Source of the DNA: Solen grandis | Lineage: Eukaryota; Mollusca; Bivalvia; Adapedonta; Solenidae | NCBI GenBank assembly: GCA_021229015.1 | Contig: CM037783.1 | Location: forward strand, 11,293,324-11,357,323 | Length of the DNA stretch: 64,000 nucleotides | Direction of reading: 5' to 3' | Part shown: piece by piece, positions 46,801-58,900 of the stretch | Position numbering within the stretch: the first letter of the stretch is position 1 | Layout of the letters: the number at the start of each line of letters is the position of its first letter | Made by a program: the position numbers and the translations under genes | Notes under the pieces: generated by a model | Databases searched by the model: none | What the model was told of the DNA's origin: nothing | What the model saw: only the letters and a program-made list of their open reading frames with translations

Positions 46801-49800
46801 TAACTGAATTTCTAACAAGAAAAAAATTTCTGGAAACAAAAATTCATTACACCAAAATGAACACATCCTTTAACATTATTATTTACAAGCAAGTCTGAAC
46901 ACACATTTACATTATTATTTAAGACACTTTACATTATTATTTACAAGTAATCTGAAGACACATTTACATTATTATTTACAAGTAAGTCTGAAGACACTTT
47001 TACATTATTATTTACAAGTAAGTCTGAAGACACTTTTACATTATTATTTACAAGTAAGTCTGAAGACACTTTTACATTATTATTTACAAGTAAGTCTGAA
47101 GACACTTTTACATTACTATTTACAAGTAAATCTGAAGACACTTTTACATTATTATTTACAAGTAAGTCTGAAGACACTTTTACATTATTATTTACAAGTA
47201 AGTCTGAAGACACTTTTACATTACTATTTACAAGTAAATCTGAAGACACTTTTACATTATTATTTACAAGTAAGTTTGAGGACACTTTTACATTATTATT
47301 TACAAGTAAGTCTGAAGACACTTTTACATTATTATTTACAAGTAAGTCTGAAGACACTTTTACATTATTATTTACAAGTAACTCTGAAGACACTTTTACA
47401 TTATTATTTACAAGTAAGTCTGAAGACACTTTTACATTATTATTTACAAGTAAGTCTGAAGACACTTTTACATTATTATTTGGTTCGAATCCCGGTAGGG
47501 ACTTCGGATTTTTCATGTGAGGAAGCCTTCCAGCTGGCTTGCGGTAGGTCGGTGGTTCTACCCGGATACCTCTGTGTACTCGGGGTCTTCCTCCACCTGT
47601 AATTAGCTGGACGTCGCTATATGATTGAAATACTATCGCAGCGACGGTAAGCCCCAATACAACAACAACATTATTATTTACAAGTAACTCTGAAGACACA
47701 TTTACATTATTATTTACAAGTAAGTCTGAAGACACTTTTACATTATTATTTACAAGTAAGTCTGAAGACACATTTACATTATTATTTACAAGCAAGTCTG
47801 AAGATAATTAGAACTATCTCTAAAGGTGTTATTATCTGGGATCCCAACTAGTCCACATGTATAAATGTGGAAGAAGGATGGAATGAGATGAGCGTGGTCC
47901 CTATATCCCCCCCCCCCCAACCCCCACTTCGGCGGGAATGTAATCGTATGCTTAACAAGCTACCTTTTTTATTTTGGAGATAATGGTTAGCAGTCACCAG
48001 TAATGTAATTTTCCCTTTAAATAGGGCCAGATTGCAAGGCATGAACCAGATTTAAAAGTCTTTAAGTCATAAATTTGATAAAAGCGTAAGGAAAAATAAC
48101 TTACATGCAACATCACTGAGACAATACAAACGTCAAGGGTAAGACGGTTTTGGCCTTTATTACATAGAGAGGACTCGGACTGGCTGAAGATAGGATTAAA
48201 TCTTGAGGTAGAAGGAGTAAGACCATGTGGTTAGCAAAAGAAGACCTGGTCTGTGGGACTGAGCTGACATGACAGTTCTTGGCAATCGATGCAGTGGAAG
48301 CCAAAGGCAGAGACAGATGGGGAGAAGACATTGGAGCAAGGGCCAACCCAGGACACCCTGGGAAGCAGCCTTAACTATGATAAGATCCACATGCTTACCT
48401 AACTTCATCCGAAAGACTGTTCATTTCCTCAAACATGGCTTTATTTTCTTCTTCGAACTGAAATCAAGTTTGAAGATTAACAAATCTCAATCTAAATGCT
48501 TGAGAATTTTTTTTCTTTCTTTCTTTTTTTTTTTAACTTATGAGACATTTGATTCCTTATAGCCAGGTGAGCATTCAGTCTGAATATATTTCTATGTACA
48601 TGGACATTACAATTTTAAAGTGAGGCTGTTTGAAATTATTTTTGATCATTTTAATTTTTCAAACCAAACACTTGTTAATAACATGATTTTTAACACTAAA
48701 ACTTCAGAACTGTCCAACGTAAGTACCAATGAGTTGAATCAAGAATTTAACTCTTCAAAGTGACAAAAAAAAAAACTATAAAATAGATTTTACATTTTAT
48801 TTTTTAACAAAGTTATGAGAAAACAAACTGACCATGACTTTGAATTAGCAAGACTGAAATTAAATCACTTAATTTTACATTCTTTCAAAACTATTTATAT
48901 TAAAAGTATTTAAAATATCCATGAAACAAAAGTAAATATATGTAAAAAAAACCCAGCTATAAGTGATGTTTCCTAAACTAATGCAGCTTAACCCTTTCCC
49001 TCATAGAGGAAACCATGAAAAGACCTATGCAAACAACATAAAACAAGATCAGCCTGCGAGTAACTCGCAGGCTGATCAGGTTTTATGCTGTTCGCTGCTC
49101 CTCAGTGGTCTGGAAATGAGGACTTTACAATTAAATTTGGTAAGGTTTAACTGTGGTTTTCTGCAGATCAGCTTTATGTGGTACCTATTGGGGGCGTCAA
49201 AATGAGTCTATATGAGGGAAAGGGTTAAGAGGTGCGGTGAAAAAAACAACATAAATCATAGGTTTACATCAACAATGTAAACCACCTATCACCTGCTGTA
49301 ACTGCTTCTTTACCTATGTCAAAAAAAATATTTTCTGCTTGACTGTTCCTTCTACATTGATTTTTGGTCTTGGCTGCCTATAAAACAAAGTATTACTGAT
49401 AAAGGGCATAAATGAGTACTGAAACGCTCTCTACTAGCCTACCATTTGTGCTTCTTCTGGTGAAATGTCATCATCGCTCTCAGTCACACTGGGTCCTTCA
49501 TAACTTGGTACTCTTCTTGCAGGCTCTACAAGATTTTGGGGGTAGTTCATCATTTTTTTTTTTCATCATTTATTTTATCATTCAATGGTTTAAGAATTTG
49601 ATTTAACAATTTATTATAAATGTAGTTCTCAAAACTTTGTTTTGTAAAATGCCTTATATTTAGTGATGCCCAAAGGATTTTTTTCTCCTTGGCATTCTTA
49701 AAGGTAAACAAGGGTCAGCACAACATCTGGATCTCCTGTCGTATAAAATAAGTGGTAAGGGAATCATTAATCATTTAAAAATCTAAAATGATTCATGATA

Positions 49801-52800
49801 AGATTATTCTGATCATTTTGCATTGATAAATTATTGGACCTGCATTTTGTGTTGATACGTTGAACATCAGACGCAAATTTCATGCATGCATATCTGTCAA
49901 GAGATTTTGAGATATAGAGGGAACACAATTTTGTTATACACAGAAGGACTGGTGAAGAACATTTCCATATTCTATCACCCTTGAGAAAGGGATTAAAATC
50001 TGCTTCTATTAATTTTTTTCAACATTTGAAATAAGGCAAAACAACTTTTCATGCACTAGTGAGACTTTATATCAGTTTGATATTAGTCAAAACTCTATCA
50101 TTTTGTCAAATGCACATAGAATTGTCAATTTTAACTGGCATACTTTTTAAGTTTAGTAACAATAAATATATATATACATTTTTTAACCCCCCCCCCCCAC
50201 ATCCCCCACCCCCCCCCCAAAAAAAGAGGGTCATGATGGTTCTATATCGCTCACCTGAGTACCACTGCTCTAAAGGAGCAATCATGGTAGAGGTTTACCC
50301 ATAGAACATCTGTGCCAAAACATTTTGAAATCTGGCTAAAATTTTTGGAACAGAAGTCTATTTAAGTTTTAGCGACCATGTTTTTTACAGATCAGAATAA
50401 TTTTACCAATCTTGGTAGATGGTTACCCAAGGAATATCTGTACTAAAGCATTTTGAAATCTGGACAGCAACTTTCAAGAAAATGATTTTTAAAGTTTTCT
50501 TTTTTTTCCGTTGCCATGACAACCAGAGTTCTAAATGGATCAAGTTTATTTTAGCAAATTTTGTGAAGATTCACCCAAGGATCATCCCTGCCAAGTTTAA
50601 TCAAATTCTGTCCAATGGTTTCAGAGGAGATGTCGTTTAAAGTTTACTATATACATATAAGGCAAATTAGCCCTGCCCCTGGCGGTCATGTTTTTTAAGA
50701 GATCGGAATAATTTTAGCAGTCTTGGTAGACTGTTAACCAAGGAACATCTGTACTAGAACATTTTGAAATCTGGACAGTAGTTTTAAAGGAGATGATTTT
50801 TAAAGTTTTCATTTTTTTTTCTTTCTGTTGCCATTGCAACCAGAATTCTACATGGATCAAGTTTATTTTAGCAACTTTTGTGAAGGTTCACCCAAGTATC
50901 ATCCCTTCCAAGTTTAATCAAATTCTGTCCAGCAGTTTCAGAGGAGATGTTGTTAAAAGCAAATTGTTGATGACGCACAACGGACGATGACGGACACAGG
51001 GTGATCCTAATAGCTCACCATGAGCACGTTGTGCTTAGGTGAGCTAAAAAAAAACAGAAAGTATTTTTATTTATTTAAGTATTATAGTAGTAAAACAAAT
51101 GATATAATTCAAAATTTAAAACAATGTGTTATTTCCCTTTACCTGGTGGACTACCAAGTTCAGAGGAAGGTGAGGGATGGGCATTTGATGATTGGTCTAC
51201 AGATTCATCCATTCCATTGGACTTCTGTCTTGCAATGGATCTCTTTTCCGGTTCTATCCTTGATCTATACAAAATAACATAAGAGACATTATGTATCATA
51301 CAGACCAACATCTCACAGATCATCAAGTGATGTCTAGCATGGTTCCTAGCATTGCATAATTGTATGTTACTACCACTAAGTCTACTTTGATGAATCTTGA
51401 AATATGATTAACTGTTACAATTATTCTCACTTACATCAAACAGGCAACAAATTTTCGCTTAATAGGTTTTAAGTACATTGTATATCAGAAAGTCTTTAAT
51501 GATTTCGCTCTTGTACCTAATCACAAATACATGTAGTTATGCTTAAATCATTAATAAACAACAGGGCCGGCAATCATAATCTTTAGAAAGTCACTATGGT
51601 CATGTTTATTTATTCTTTTGCAAAATAATACATATATATTTTCTTTATTTCTTTGTTGTTTTACCTTCACAAGGTTAAACGAGAAATAATTTGTATACAT
51701 AAAGCTAGTAACATAAGTGCATTACCAGTAATCTTTAACTTGTTGTAGACACATACACCTTGAATGGAGTGAAAAATCATTTACTGATAGAACTGTATCT
51801 GACTTACATTCGTTTTCTGTCTACCACTCTTTTTACCCTGACAGCTTTCTGTTCACTATAAATCTTGCATACAGCTGGGAAAGTCAAAAATAGAGAGTTT
51901 TAAAAGTTTGACATCATGAAGAAAGATGAGATTAATATCAAATATGTGGAATAATATGAAACAATGGCTTAAACTTATTTACAGATATTTTAATCTTTCT
52001 TAACCCTTTCCCTCATACAGGACACCATGAAAAGACCTATGCGAACAGCATAAAACCAGATCAGCCTGCGAGTATCTCGCAGGCTGATCAGGTTTTATGC
52101 TGTTCGCTGCTCCTCAGTGGTCTGGAAATGAGGATTTTGTAATTAAATTTGGTAAGGTTTAACTGTGGTTTTCTGCAGATCAGGCTTTATGTGGTACCTA
52201 TTAAGTGCGTCAAAATGAGTCTATATGAGGGAAAGGGTTAAAATAGGTATATTTCTTTGAAAAAAACTAAAAGGCACATATTTTATGTACAACTTATAGA
52301 TTCCAGAGACAAGAAAACCTAGAGCTTTTAATAAATGTACTGAGTAAACCTTCCTTGGCTCATTAGATTGATTTTGTAATGTGATAGTGCACAACAGGAT
52401 GAGACAATTTGCATGATACCAAATTTCTAATAGAGCTGTCAGTGGGGGTATGACAACATATGTAGTTAAATTGTATACTTCCTAAATCAACACCATCAAA
52501 ATGGTTGGAAAGAAAAAGACCATGACTCTCACCTTTCAAATAAGCACTGATAAGACCAAGGACAACATCTCTGTGTTCCTTTACCTGTGGATGCACTTTC
52601 TCTACTTCAGCTGTAACATTAAAGGTATCACATATATGTAGTAGAGGTATAAACTATCTTACCATACAGCTAGCTTTGTGGTTTGTGGCAATGTGGTAGA
52701 GTATCTGATTTGCATACTGAAGATCCCAGGTTTGAATCCAGCTCAGGGCAGTAGGATTTTACTTGGTTACAAATAAATAGAAAAATACTTTATCCCTATG

Positions 52801-55697
52801 CAATAAATGCAAATAACTCATTTTCAATACAAAAGGAAATACAATCCAAAACTGAAATTATTTCTATTATATTTTTACATACTTTATTTTTAAGGAAAAT
52901 GGATTCTTTTATTTGTCATCTATTTTGTTCAGGTTTCTTAGCCCTAATAAGAATTCTGCATCTGCAGAGGCGGACCCAATCCATTAATTAGGATGAATAT
53001 GGTATACTTGGTGACAATCATATTATTACTATTACTATACTTATAAATATACTGACAATGTTTATTGAGGAAGATGTGTAATTATCTATACTTACCATTC
53101 TTCTTGACAGAAAATAGGCTTTCCTGGCACTTTTTAATAATATTCTGAGCCTCACTGTCTATTTCTTCCCTCTGGGTGTCTGTCATCCTTGAGGCATCAC
53201 CAGATAGATGGCTGGAAAAAAATCAGGTTTATTCAGTGCATACTCATTGTAATGATTTAGTTGAAGGCAAAACCTAGAAACTGCATTATATTGGACCTCG
53301 CTGTAACCGTGTGCCAACACTTTATGATAGAGTATGTATAAACTGTTGTACTGAATGATTAATAAACCTGATATGTAATGGTATATGTAAAATTTGCTTT
53401 ACATTTAAAAAAGAGGAGGCAACATTATAATGTTAATGAATGTTAACATGTGAAAGTCAATTATACATTTCAATTTACCTTCCGGCATTTACATAGTCTT
53501 TCCGATATTCCAGTAAAAAATTCTTCAGTTTCGTAATTGTGTTGACCTGTAAGTGCAAATTCATTCATTTAATATGACAGGTTTCTTCATATATACACAT
53601 GTACCATTATATGTAGCGGTCTATAAGTAATCCTAATCAGTAAGAGACTTGTGTAAATGGTCTAATAACTCAGTCAGTAGAGCACTAGCCCTGTAAGCAA
53701 GGGTCCCTGGATCAAGCCCCAGTCTGGCTGCACATTTTTCTCACATAATTACACATATAAAAATGTATTATTTGATGCTAAAAGATTTTGTGTGTTGTGT
53801 GTGTGTGTGTGTGTGTAAAAATACATTTTATTGTATATCAACTCACAGCCTTTTGTCCAACTATCACAACAATTTTTCACACTGTTTGTTTGTTGAGTTT
53901 AACGTCCCACCGACAGTATTTCAGTCATTTGGAGACGATGTCTACTTGAGACAGATATAGTGCTGCCACACTGCAGTATTACGCCGCAGACATGTGGCAT
54001 GATACCACACCCAGTCACACACCAAGCCAACCAGCCCTGCAACTACCCTTATATGCTGAGCGCCAAGCAAGGGAGCTATAACAGTACCATTTTTTACAAC
54101 TTTGGTATGTCACGGCCGGGGATTGAACCCATGACCTCCTGCTCCTGAGGCAGACACTCTAACCACTCGGCCACCGGGGACGGTTTTTCACACTGGTGCA
54201 CACACTTACTTTATAGACTGAACTTACAAAATTGCTACCCTGAACTGGTGAACAAGCCATGATGCGGTACATATCATGTGCTACCAATTACCAATCCTTT
54301 AAGGATATCAATGACAATATTTTATGATTAACCAACTTGACAAAAGTTGCATAAAAATTTAAGAAAATAGTGTTTCACTTGCAACTTGACCTAGTCAGAC
54401 CTACACTTGCAGAGCTAATTTTTCAGGTTACAGAGACTTCACAACATTAACAAGAGAGAGTAGAATTTTTTTTCTCCCGACCATCTCTAAACAAGCTGCT
54501 TTAAGTTTAATAGCAACCTATTCAGAGATTTACTGATGTTTCGGTAATGAACAGTTCAGTAAATTGGTTTTATATGGTAACTGGTTTGGACATTTTGGTA
54601 AACTGATTTTTAATAGTACTTACCTATGATTTACAGTTTGTCCGATTAGACATCCAATGAAATGCTTGCATTTCGTTCAATATTTGAAAAATCTATTGCA
54701 TAAAATGATCCGTAAGGTCTTGATATGGTGAAAATATGAGTGTATGCTGCCTACGCAACCTTTAAATTTAATGGGTGGAGCTTCCTGCGCGGCGGGTGAT
54801 TATGTCATGTTTTGCATGTATGCTTATAAAATGTACCCAATGAAACTGACTCTGAACCATCACTTGGACTGTCAATTGGACGGAAGTTGGTTCCATAACC
54901 CGAGGTCAAAGGCAAAGACTATGGGGATGCATGGGACATGATAACCTTACTGGGACTTCCAGGTATGGGGGAAAGGGAAATTGCTACAAGATTTTGTAAA
55001 ACATGATCAGTCTGGCATTCAGACGCTTCCTCTCCAGTGTGCCCTATCCAAATATGTCCCGATAGTTGAGAGACACTTGTGTGTCTCGAGTAGTTATTTT
55101 TTACCCATCTGACTGAGCATTGCTGGACCATCTCCAACTTGTGTATATTGGTCTGTGTGTGTGTGGTGACCAAACAGTGGAGTACTCCAACTGAGGTCTG
55201 ACAAGTGTTTTGTAGGATAGTATTTTGACATTTTCATGTTACATATTAATTAAACTAGTGTTCTTTTGTATCTGATGTGACATCATAATGAATTACTATA
55301 TAAATTCAATTTACCGACTGTTCATTTACCGAAACGTCCAGCACTCATTCCAGAGATTGAGTTAATTAATTTTACACACAATGCATCTTTATCCACTGTA
55401 CCAATAAACTCTGAATCTTTAATCATCTATGAATATTCTCAGTTTTGCAGGCGACGCTGATAACATAATGATACTGTCCTAACACTTCTTTTTCAACAAA
55501 ACTTCCATATTTAAATCTGCGAAAACCAATGACGCTGATATTTACCACATTTCGTGCATTAGTTTCGAATTGGCCACGATTCTTCTTTGTTGGAAAAATG
55601 CTTGTTTTATCATCATTCTTTCCATCTTGTTTGAACCTTTATTCCTAGATCTTATACCCTTCAATGTCGCTTTAAAAACATTCGTTACGTCTGCCAT
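43891..55697 (-). CDS. STX18: Syntaxin-18, ER Qa-SNARE
   Basis: Eleven coding exons, minus strand: 55697-55546, 53546-53479, 53211-53096, 52610-52533, 51874-51808, 51264-51143, 49525-49443, 48457-48399, 45972-45903, 45682-45602 and 43986-43891. All are GT-AG. Recognisable stretches are [83 protein letters not shown] (SNARE helix), [14 protein letters not shown] and a C-terminal membrane anchor ([19 protein letters not shown]). About 330 residues, as in vertebrate syntaxin-18. Known role: Golgi-to-ER fusion with Sec20/BNIP1, USE1 and Sec22b. Exon 1 is 152 bp although both flanking phases are 0, so one base is missing between the RSRNK and [10 protein letters not shown] codons. I read this as a sequencing or assembly slip, but a real lesion is possible. 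Head-to-head with NOP56. Confidence 0.95.
44347..45469 (+). mobile_element. Pearl/HINE-like element with ~161-bp tandem units
   Basis: 5' end AAACAAGAGGGCCAAGATGG with GCTCACCTGAG. Five units carry AAAGGGGCATAACTCCTGAC at spacings of 160-162 bp. The 3' end is a hairpin (GAGC-TTT-GCTC), AGGTGAG and CTAA at 45466-45469. It lies in the last intron of syntaxin-18, antisense to the gene. Confidence 0.85.
45829..45872. repeat. Poly-T / T-rich palindromic tract
   Basis: Long T-run, then TTTTAAAATTAAAAAAAAG, 31 bp beyond the donor of the exon at 45903-45972 on the minus strand. Confidence 0.8.
46860..47812. repeat. 36-bp minisatellite, about 22 units, split by a SINE
   Basis: Unit TTACATTATTATTTACAAGT + AAGTCTGAAGACACTT (36 bp). 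Because 36 is divisible by 3, a 284-codon frame of 12-residue repeats ([12 protein letters not shown]) runs through it on the minus strand. It lies in an intron of syntaxin-18 and has no splice or start support, so I do not call it a gene. Confidence 0.92.
47481..47669 (+). repeat. SINE-A inside the minisatellite
   Basis: Begins at the B box (GGTTCGAATCCCGGTAGGG) and ends GCAGCGACGGTAAGCCCCAA plus (CAA)n. Array units abut it on both sides (ACATTATTATTT left, ATTATTATTTACAAG right). Confidence 0.88.
48988..49228 (+). mobile_element. TTAA-flanked piggyBac-like MITE
   Basis: TTAA intact on both sides (48988-48991 and 49225-49228). Termini are CCCTTTCCCTCATAGAGG and CTATATGAGGGAAAGGG. The central palindrome is CAGCCTGCGAGTAACTCGCA. 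In a syntaxin-18 intron. Confidence 0.92.
49620..50215. other. Syntaxin-18 intron, unrecognised
   Basis: AT-rich intronic DNA ending in C-runs at 50190-50218. No feature was recognised. Confidence 0.4.
50220..51047 (+). mobile_element. Pearl/HINE-like element, two-unit copy
   Basis: 5' part AGAGGGTCATGATGGTTCTA with GCTCACCTGAG. Units carry TTGCCATGACAACCAGAG and CCCTGGCGGTCATG. The 3' hairpin (GAGCAC-GTT-GTGCTT), AGGTGAG and CTAA are at 51044-51047. In a syntaxin-18 intron. Confidence 0.85.
52000..52241 (+). mobile_element. TTAA-flanked piggyBac-like MITE
   Basis: TTAA at 52000-52003 and 52238-52241. Full central palindrome (CAGCCTGCGAGTATCTCGCA). In a syntaxin-18 intron. Confidence 0.92.
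52675..52760 (+). repeat. tRNA-Ala-like SINE head, fragment
   Basis: A-box region CAATGTGGTAGAGTATCTGA, anticodon-like TTTGCAT, B box AGGTTTGAATCC. It does not close an acceptor stem, so a SINE remnant rather than a tRNA gene. Confidence 0.55.
53650..53745 (+). repeat. tRNA-like SINE, second type
   Basis: ATAACTCAGTCAGTAGAGCA is a tRNA-like left part and CCTGGATCAAGCCCC a decayed B box; GTCTGGCTGCACATTTTTC follows. SINE remnant in a syntaxin-18 intron. Confidence 0.6.
53790..53818. repeat. (GT)n microsatellite
   Basis: About 13 GT units in syntaxin-18 intron 1. Confidence 0.9.
53887..54183 (-). repeat. SINE-B, near full length
   Basis: GTTTGTTGAGTTTAACGTCC at the left and the reversed tRNA-like head (GGGATTGAACCCATGACC, CTCTAACCACTCGGCCACCG) at the right. 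In syntaxin-18 intron 1. Confidence 0.85.
54750..55230 (-). pseudogene. LINE C-terminal fragment, decayed
   Basis: On the minus strand the pieces [29 protein letters not shown] and, after a frame change, [14 protein letters not shown] match the post-RT region of jockey/CR1-like LINEs. Several frame breaks. It is a different family from the LINE at 32590. In syntaxin-18 intron 1. Confidence 0.65.
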
Positions 55698-55905
55698 GTT
55701 GTCAGATTTATTTTCAATCGAACAGACGCTTACTTAGTCATTTTTTTTATTGAAATTTGACTAGACCAAGCGCCCAGGTAACTGTAAACATGAACAGATT
55801 TTCTTACACGGGTAGCGATTGGTCGATTTTATGAATTTATCGAATCAGAGATGCTGTAAGAAATAATTTCGGATCGCCGGAAGTTGGAAATGTAAAATTA
55901 CCGAA
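55698..55905. promoter_or_regulatory. Bidirectional promoter of syntaxin-18 and NOP56
   Basis: Only 208 bp separate the two start codons. It contains an inverted CCAAT box (ATTGG at 55818-55822) and an ETS-type site (GCCGGAAGT at 55876-55884) just before the NOP56 start. No TATA box is obvious. CCAAT and ETS sites are common in housekeeping bidirectional promoters. Confidence 0.75.
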
Positions 55906-58900
55906 ATGGTGAGTCGCACGTGGAAAAACATTTAATATTGTTTTATTTGTTTATACCCCTTGCCATTACCTAAGATATGTTTCCGATGTTCGCAAATATG
56001 TTATTGATAATTCCCATCACATGTGTTTTGAAACTTAGTCTACGTGATTTGCATTTTGGTATATTACATGTCGCCCATGCCCATGCTGTTTTGATTTCGT
56101 ACGTTTATGTACGGCAGTTTCAAGGCATATATTTCAAGGGATCATTTTGGGCCGTGAGTTCGCGATATTCTCGCATATTTTTCATTAAAATTGCACCAGA
56201 AATCATCAAATGGGATAAAAGTTTGCATTTGTCGGAGGGGGTGAAAAATATAAATACAAAATATCCTATCTCGCTTAGTCCTATAAATAAGCCATAGCGT
56301 CTCGATTTTACGATTTTGACATAATCTTGATATGTCTTATGGCTCGCCATATACATTGATGTAGCAAACTCTGCTTGAATTCTAACGCGCTACATTTTCA
56401 TTCATAATAAGCATATACATTCACTATTCACTATCAAAACACATTGAACCTATGGCAGACTTAATAATTTACCATATGGAAAGTGTCATACATTGACATT
56501 AAGAGGATGAAATACTTTTATCAAAAACTTCACATGCCTATTTTTCTGTTTGTATCCTCCATTACCTACAAAGAAAACCGAGTGTTCCGAATAAAATGTG
56601 TACAGTCAGGGTTAAACTGGGAACACGAATTCGGGGTAGGCGATATTTGTCGTAAACAGTATCATGTTTAAAGTCCAAAATAAACATTTCCAGTGTTGGA
56701 AACATTTATATCGTGTAGTGAGCGATATGTTAGATGATAATATATCAATGAATGAGAATTGTCTCACTCAACATTTTAATTCAACATCGTTAATTTGACT
56801 ATATTTATTTCGTCTAAATAGTTTCCGCTATTTCGTATATTTTACATAACACTGATTTACACAGCAAAATGGTGGATAATTGACAACATCAATTGATGTG
56901 ACAACTACAAAAGGATTTTTTACAATATAATGGTAATATTTCAAACTTTAATGTGATCAGTTAATATGTTTTTGTGTTTCTTTTCTATATGAGAGTAATT
57001 TTGTCATTTTGACAGGCGCGTGATATTTAATTTAGTGTTTTGCTACATGGACCTCTATGGGAAGCCATAAGACTTTGCATATCTGTTGAAAGTAAAAATG
57101 TTAAAAATCAGTCTATTGAATGTTAAAGGTGAATTACGATATTAGAAGGCTTATTTATAGGACTATATATCACCCTGCCCTGCACCCTGCCAGCCTTTGT
57201 TGGTTGCACCCTGGCCATTCAATTTTCGCCTTCCCAGCATTCTTTGATCTGAGTGTGTGTGTGTGTACCTATCATGTAAATTGTAATACACATGAGCTGG
57301 TGTCAAGCCTTGTAAATATCAGCCGATTTTTTGCAGGTATTTGGTTTGGCATTTTAATTAATTCTCATTAATTTATATGGGAAGTATTATTTTCTACTGG
57401 GTCTACTTCTTCTTGAGGAAAATAAACAATGTTAAGTTATTTATCTAAACCACGCATTCGGCCATCTTTGATTTCTATATATGACTAAGTGGAAAACATG
57501 TCCCAGTCCAGTCATCCAATAAATGACTTGTACATTGAAAGTTAATTCAATCGAATCCTCATCTTAGACCTACGCAGGGTTTGCGTCGTCAACAATTTGG
57601 CTTGTTAACACTCTAGAGGCCATATTTTTATTTTCTCCATAAAATCTTGGAATTTTTGGGTTCAAAAAGTAGGTCATGAGGTCAAATCTTAGTAAAACCT
57701 TAACACTCTAGAGGCCACATTTTTGGCCCAATCTTCATGAAACTTTGTCAGAATGTTTGTTTCCATAAAATCTTGGACAAGTTTGAAATTGGGTCATGTG
57801 GGGTCAAAAAGTATGTCATGAGGTCAAATCTTAGAAAAACCTTGTTAACACTCTAGAGGCCACATTTTTTGCCTAATCTTCATGAAACTGGGTCAGAATG
57901 TTTGTTTCCATAAAATCTTGGACAAGTTCGAATTTGGGTCATGTGGGGTCAAAAAGTAGGTCAATATGAAAAATCCAACATAATTATGTTGCTCATTTAT
58001 AATCAGGTGAGTGATTCAGGGCCATCATGGTCCTCTTGTTTCAATAAACATAGATCTTTTATCACTTCAAGAAGAATGAAAAAGGGATAAACTTACATAG
58101 ATAATTAGACATTATCATAAAAGACCTCATCATTGTAATTCATTTATACAAAAATTCAGACACTTTATAGCATCTGGTTCAGTTAAGACAATGAAAAAGA
58201 CATCTTACTTGATCCATTCTGTCACAAATTAATTAGCCAGCGATTGATTTCAAGTACTTTTCATGTTTGTGTTGTTATTAAAAAAAAATTCATTAATATT
58301 TAAAAAATCCCATTAGATTTCCAAATTGGCCCAAAATTTTTTTTTTCTTTTCATAAAAATTTTTCAAGCTTATTATTATTTTATATGAAAACTCTAGATG
58401 CATTTTCATGATTTTCAATTGAATGAATTGATTGACCTTCCCAGCTGAACTTTATTAGTCTTGCTTGACTTCTCTAAATATTATTACATTTAACAAGTTC
58501 TTTATTTTGCAAACTATATTGCAGGCACAGTCTTTATATATCTTGTATGAACATGCATCTGGATATGCATTGTTCCGAGTCAAGGAGTTTGAGGAGGTTG
58601 GCATGTTATTGCCGGAGGTGGAGGAGGGAGTTCAGGACATCAGCAAGTTCAATTCCATTGTCAAGCTGGCAGCATTCTCACCTTTTAAAAGTGGAACAAA
58701 TGCCTTGGATAACATGAACAGCATATCAGAAGGTAATGGCAAAATTGAGCAAAAAGTATTGTTTTACGCAGAGAAGTTTCTAATGCATGACAGAAACCAT
58801 ACCCAGAATACAATGGCTGGAAAATAGCCAGGTTACTAGCATCTTGAAAGTCAATGTCAACATATACTCCCTAGATTTTCTCAACAGGAAACCCTTATAT

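Noticed and set aside
46860..47480. CRISPR-like regular repeats of ~36 bp
   Set aside because: Units are head-to-tail with no unique spacers, in a eukaryotic intron. Simple minisatellite.
46941..47795. 284-codon frame of [12 protein letters not shown] repeats, minus strand
   Set aside because: Produced by a 36-bp minisatellite (divisible by three) within a syntaxin-18 intron. It runs through an inserted SINE and has no splice or start support.
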